64,000 nucleotides of DNA from Enterococcus alcedinis (GTDB lineage: Bacteria > Bacillota > Bacilli > Lactobacillales > Enterococcaceae): positions 62,001 through 126,000 of the forward strand of contig NZ_BMDT01000004.1 of assembly GCF_014635985.1 (NCBI RefSeq). Reading direction: 5' to 3'. Shown one piece after another: positions 62,144-64,000 of the stretch. The notes under the pieces were generated by a model. The model was not told the DNA's origin. It did no database searches and saw only the letters and a list, made by a program, of their open reading frames with translations. The translations under genes were made by a program, and so were the position numbers. Position 1 is the first letter of the stretch; each line of letters starts with the position of its first letter.

Positions 62144-64000
62144 ATGAAGAAAAAAGTTTATATTATTTCTCATAGTCACTGGGACCGTGAGTGGTACTTA
62201 CCATACGAGCAACACCATATGTTATTAGTTGAATTAATGGATGATTTATTAGAACTATTTGAAACAGATCCAGATTTCAATAGTTTCCACTTAGATGGTC
62301 AAACGATTTTATTAGATGACTACTTGCAAGTACGTCCAGAAAAACGTGACGCGATTCAAAAAGCCATCGATGACGGTAAATTACGCATTGGACCTTTCTA
62401 CATTTTACAAGATGACTTCTTAATTAGTTCAGAGTCAAACGTACGTAACATGTTAATTGGAATGGAAGACAGTAAAAAATGGGGTACGCCAGTTAAATTA
62501 GGTTACTTCCCAGATACTTTCGGAAATATGGGACAAGCACCACAAATGATGAAGAAAGCTGGACTAGAAGCAGCGGCGTTTGGTCGTGGTGTTAAACCAA
62601 TCGGCTTTGATAACGAAGTTTTAGAACAAGAAAGCTACTCTTCTCAATACTCTGAGATGTGGTGGAAAGGTCCAGACCAATCTGAGATCTTTGGTTTATT
62701 GTTTGCAAACTGGTACAGTAACGGAAATGAAATTCCAGCTGAAAAAGAAGCAGCAGTGAAGTTCTGGGATCAAAAATTAGCAGACGTTGAGCAATTTGCT
62801 TCAACAGGTCACTTATTAATGATGAATGGTGTTGACCACCAACCCGTTCAAAAAGACGTAACAGCAGCAATTAAATTAGCGAACGAATTATATCCAGAGT
62901 ATGAGTTTATTCACTCAAACTTCACGGATTATTTAGAAGCTGTTCAAAGCGATTTACCAGAAGACTTAGGAACAGTGGAAGGCGAGTTAACGTCACAAGA
63001 AACAGACGGTTGGTATACATTAGCGAATACTTCTTCTGCACGTGTTTACTTAAAACAATGGAATACACGTGTTCAACGCCAATTAGAAAATATTGCAGAG
63101 CCGTTAGCAACAATGGCTTATGAAGTAACAGGTAAATACCCACATGATGAATTAGATTATGGTTGGAAGACATTAATGCAAAATCACCCACATGACTCAA
63201 TCTGTGGTTGTTCAGTTGATGAAGTTCACCGTGAAATGATGCCTCGTTTTGAAAAAGCTAACGAAGTTGGAATCTATGTAGCAAACGAAGCGGTTCGTCA
63301 ATTAACAGAACAATTTGATACAACCGTTTTCCCAGAAGGAAGCTTCCCGTTTGTTGTGTTTAACACGAATGGATTAGTAAAATCAGGCGATGCAATTGTT
63401 GATATCGAATTACAACGTAAGACATTCCATGAAGGTTGGCCAGCGAAAATTTATCGTGAATTAGAAGAAGTAGCAAAAGGCGATTACCATGTAATTGATA
63501 AAGATGGCAATGTTGTTTCAGCAGTTATTTCTGAAGAGGACGTTCGTTTTGACTATGATTTACCAAAAGATGCTTTCCGTATCCCTTATATGGAGCGTTT
63601 TGTAACGGTAACAATGCCTGTAACAGACATGGCACCTTACGCTTGGGAAACCTATGCAGTTGTTGCTGGAAAAGCAGAAGTTGCAGATACAAATGTTTTA
63701 GCTAATGAAGCTGGAACAGTTGTTGAAAATGACTTAATTAAAGTTGAAATTGCTGAAAATGGTTCATTAACCGTAACAGATAAAGCAACAAACGTAAGCG
63801 TTGATAACTTAGCTGTCTTTGAAAACGTTGGAGATATTGCGAATGAGTACATCTTCTTCCAACCACAAGGCGACAAAGCCATTTTATCGAGCGATGTTAA
63901 AGCAGAAATCAAAGTTCTTTCAAATACAGCTGAAAAAGCAGTAATCGAATTGGTTCATGTGTTAGATATTCCGGTATCAGCGGATGAATTATTAGAAAAA
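62144..64000 (+). CDS. GH38 alpha-mannosidase (3' end beyond window)
   Basis: Open for 619 codons to the last base without a stop; the full protein should be near 880 residues. Start ATG 62144 after AATAGGAGCG. Classical bacterial GH38 (MngB-like) N-terminus: SHSHWDREWY with Zn ligands His12/Asp14, nucleophile Asp124 in YFPDTFGNMGQ, and NHPHDSICGCSVDEVH with another Zn His (residues about 347-362). Cytoplasmic. It should remove alpha-mannose residues left after GH125/GH92 action, or cleave mannosyl-glycerate-type substrates. Co-transcribed with GH125. Codon bias is the same as in GH125. Confidence 0.93.
   Translation, partial: MKKKVYIISHSHWDREWYLPYEQHHMLLVELMDDLLELFETDPDFNSFHLDGQTILLDDYLQVRPEKRDAIQKAIDDGKLRIGPFYILQDDFLISSESNVRNMLIGMEDSKKWGTPVKLGYFPDTFGNMGQAPQMMKKAGLEAAAFGRGVKPIGFDNEVLEQESYSSQYSEMWWKGPDQSEIFGLLFANWYSNGNEIPAEKEAAVKFWDQKLADVEQFASTGHLLMMNGVDHQPVQKDVTAAIKLANELYPEYEFIHSNFTDYLEAVQSDLPEDLGTVEGELTSQETDGWYTLANTSSARVYLKQWNTRVQRQLENIAEPLATMAYEVTGKYPHDELDYGWKTLMQNHPHDSICGCSVDEVHREMMPRFEKANEVGIYVANEAVRQLTEQFDTTVFPEGSFPFVVFNTNGLVKSGDAIVDIELQRKTFHEGWPAKIYRELEEVAKGDYHVIDKDGNVVSAVISEEDVRFDYDLPKDAFRIPYMERFVTVTMPVTDMAPYAWETYAVVAGKAEVADTNVLANEAGTVVENDLIKVEIAENGSLTVTDKATNVSVDNLAVFENVGDIANEYIFFQPQGDKAILSSDVKAEIKVLSNTAEKAVIELVHVLDIPVSADELLEK

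Noticed and set aside
1-64000. CRISPR arrays, tRNA or rRNA genes, transposases, phage genes
   Set aside because: No regularly spaced repeats, cloverleaf patterns, transposase-like proteins or phage structural genes were seen on either strand by reading. A tRNAscan and IS search would be needed to exclude small remnants.

Overview
The window looks like a chromosome segment of a low-GC Gram-positive bacterium of the Lactobacillales, most likely near Enterococcus, Vagococcus or Carnobacterium. That placement is inference. It rests on A/T-rich third codon positions, strong AGGAGG-type ribosome binding sites, many TTG/GTG starts, a yjbH-yjbK-relQ-nadK-rluD-mgtE block of Bacillus/Enterococcus type, an amidohydrolase/DgaE/DgaF trio as in enterococci, a tRNA-sensing T-box leader, and sugar ABC importers that lack their own ATPase gene. 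I saw no rRNA, tRNA, insertion sequence, prophage or CRISPR array.

Layout. (1) 1-3475: tail of an amino-sugar/2-keto-3-deoxygluconate operon (amidohydrolase, DgaE-like lyase, DgaF-like aldolase, PfkB kinase). (2) 3527-12232: a candidate beta-L-arabinofuranoside system, with an ArsR-type regulator divergent from a binding lipoprotein, two permeases, a GH127 enzyme, a SemiSWEET sugar transporter and a second GH127. (3) 12293-26533: two paralogous GH2 enzymes flanking a DUF4965/DUF1793 protein, an aldose 1-epimerase, a YesM/YesN-type two-component system on the opposite strand, a second sugar ABC importer and an aldo/keto reductase. CcpA-type cre boxes sit before three of the transcription units in regions 2 and 3. 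(4) 26777-33733: histidine operon hisZGDBAFIEC, with no hisH. (5) 33910-36804 on the minus strand: FMN reductase, flavin monooxygenase and a two-gene chromate transporter. (6) 36947-38653: promoter, methionine-type T-box leader and O-acetylhomoserine sulfhydrylase. (7) 38835-51972: a glycan locus with a GH42-like protein, GntR/UTRA regulator, mannose-6-phosphate isomerase fused to an extra N-terminal domain, ROK kinase, two GH38-related proteins, PhnA-like zinc ribbon, kinase-like protein and GH29 alpha-fucosidase. (8) 52016-57230: the conserved stress/NADP/Mg block spxH, CYTH protein, relQ, nadK, rluD-type synthase, mgtE. (9) 57468-64000: a second alpha-mannoside locus (GH92 and a GntR-LacI hybrid regulator on minus, divergent from GH125 and a GH38 that runs off the window).

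How it fits together. None of the glycoside hydrolases shows a signal peptide, so the strategy appears to be uptake of small oligosaccharides and intracellular trimming. Regions 2 and 3 look built for plant arabinose/galactose-type glycans. Regions 7 and 9 look built for N-glycan or mannan fragments: GH92, GH125 and GH38 release mannose, GH29 releases fucose, and ROK kinase plus ManA feed mannose to fructose-6-phosphate. The most system-like novelty is the GH127-SemiSWEET-GH127 operon, followed by the GH2-DUF4965-GH2 set under a YesMN regulator, and a GntR-LacI switch with an 11-bp operator present twice in inverted orientation.
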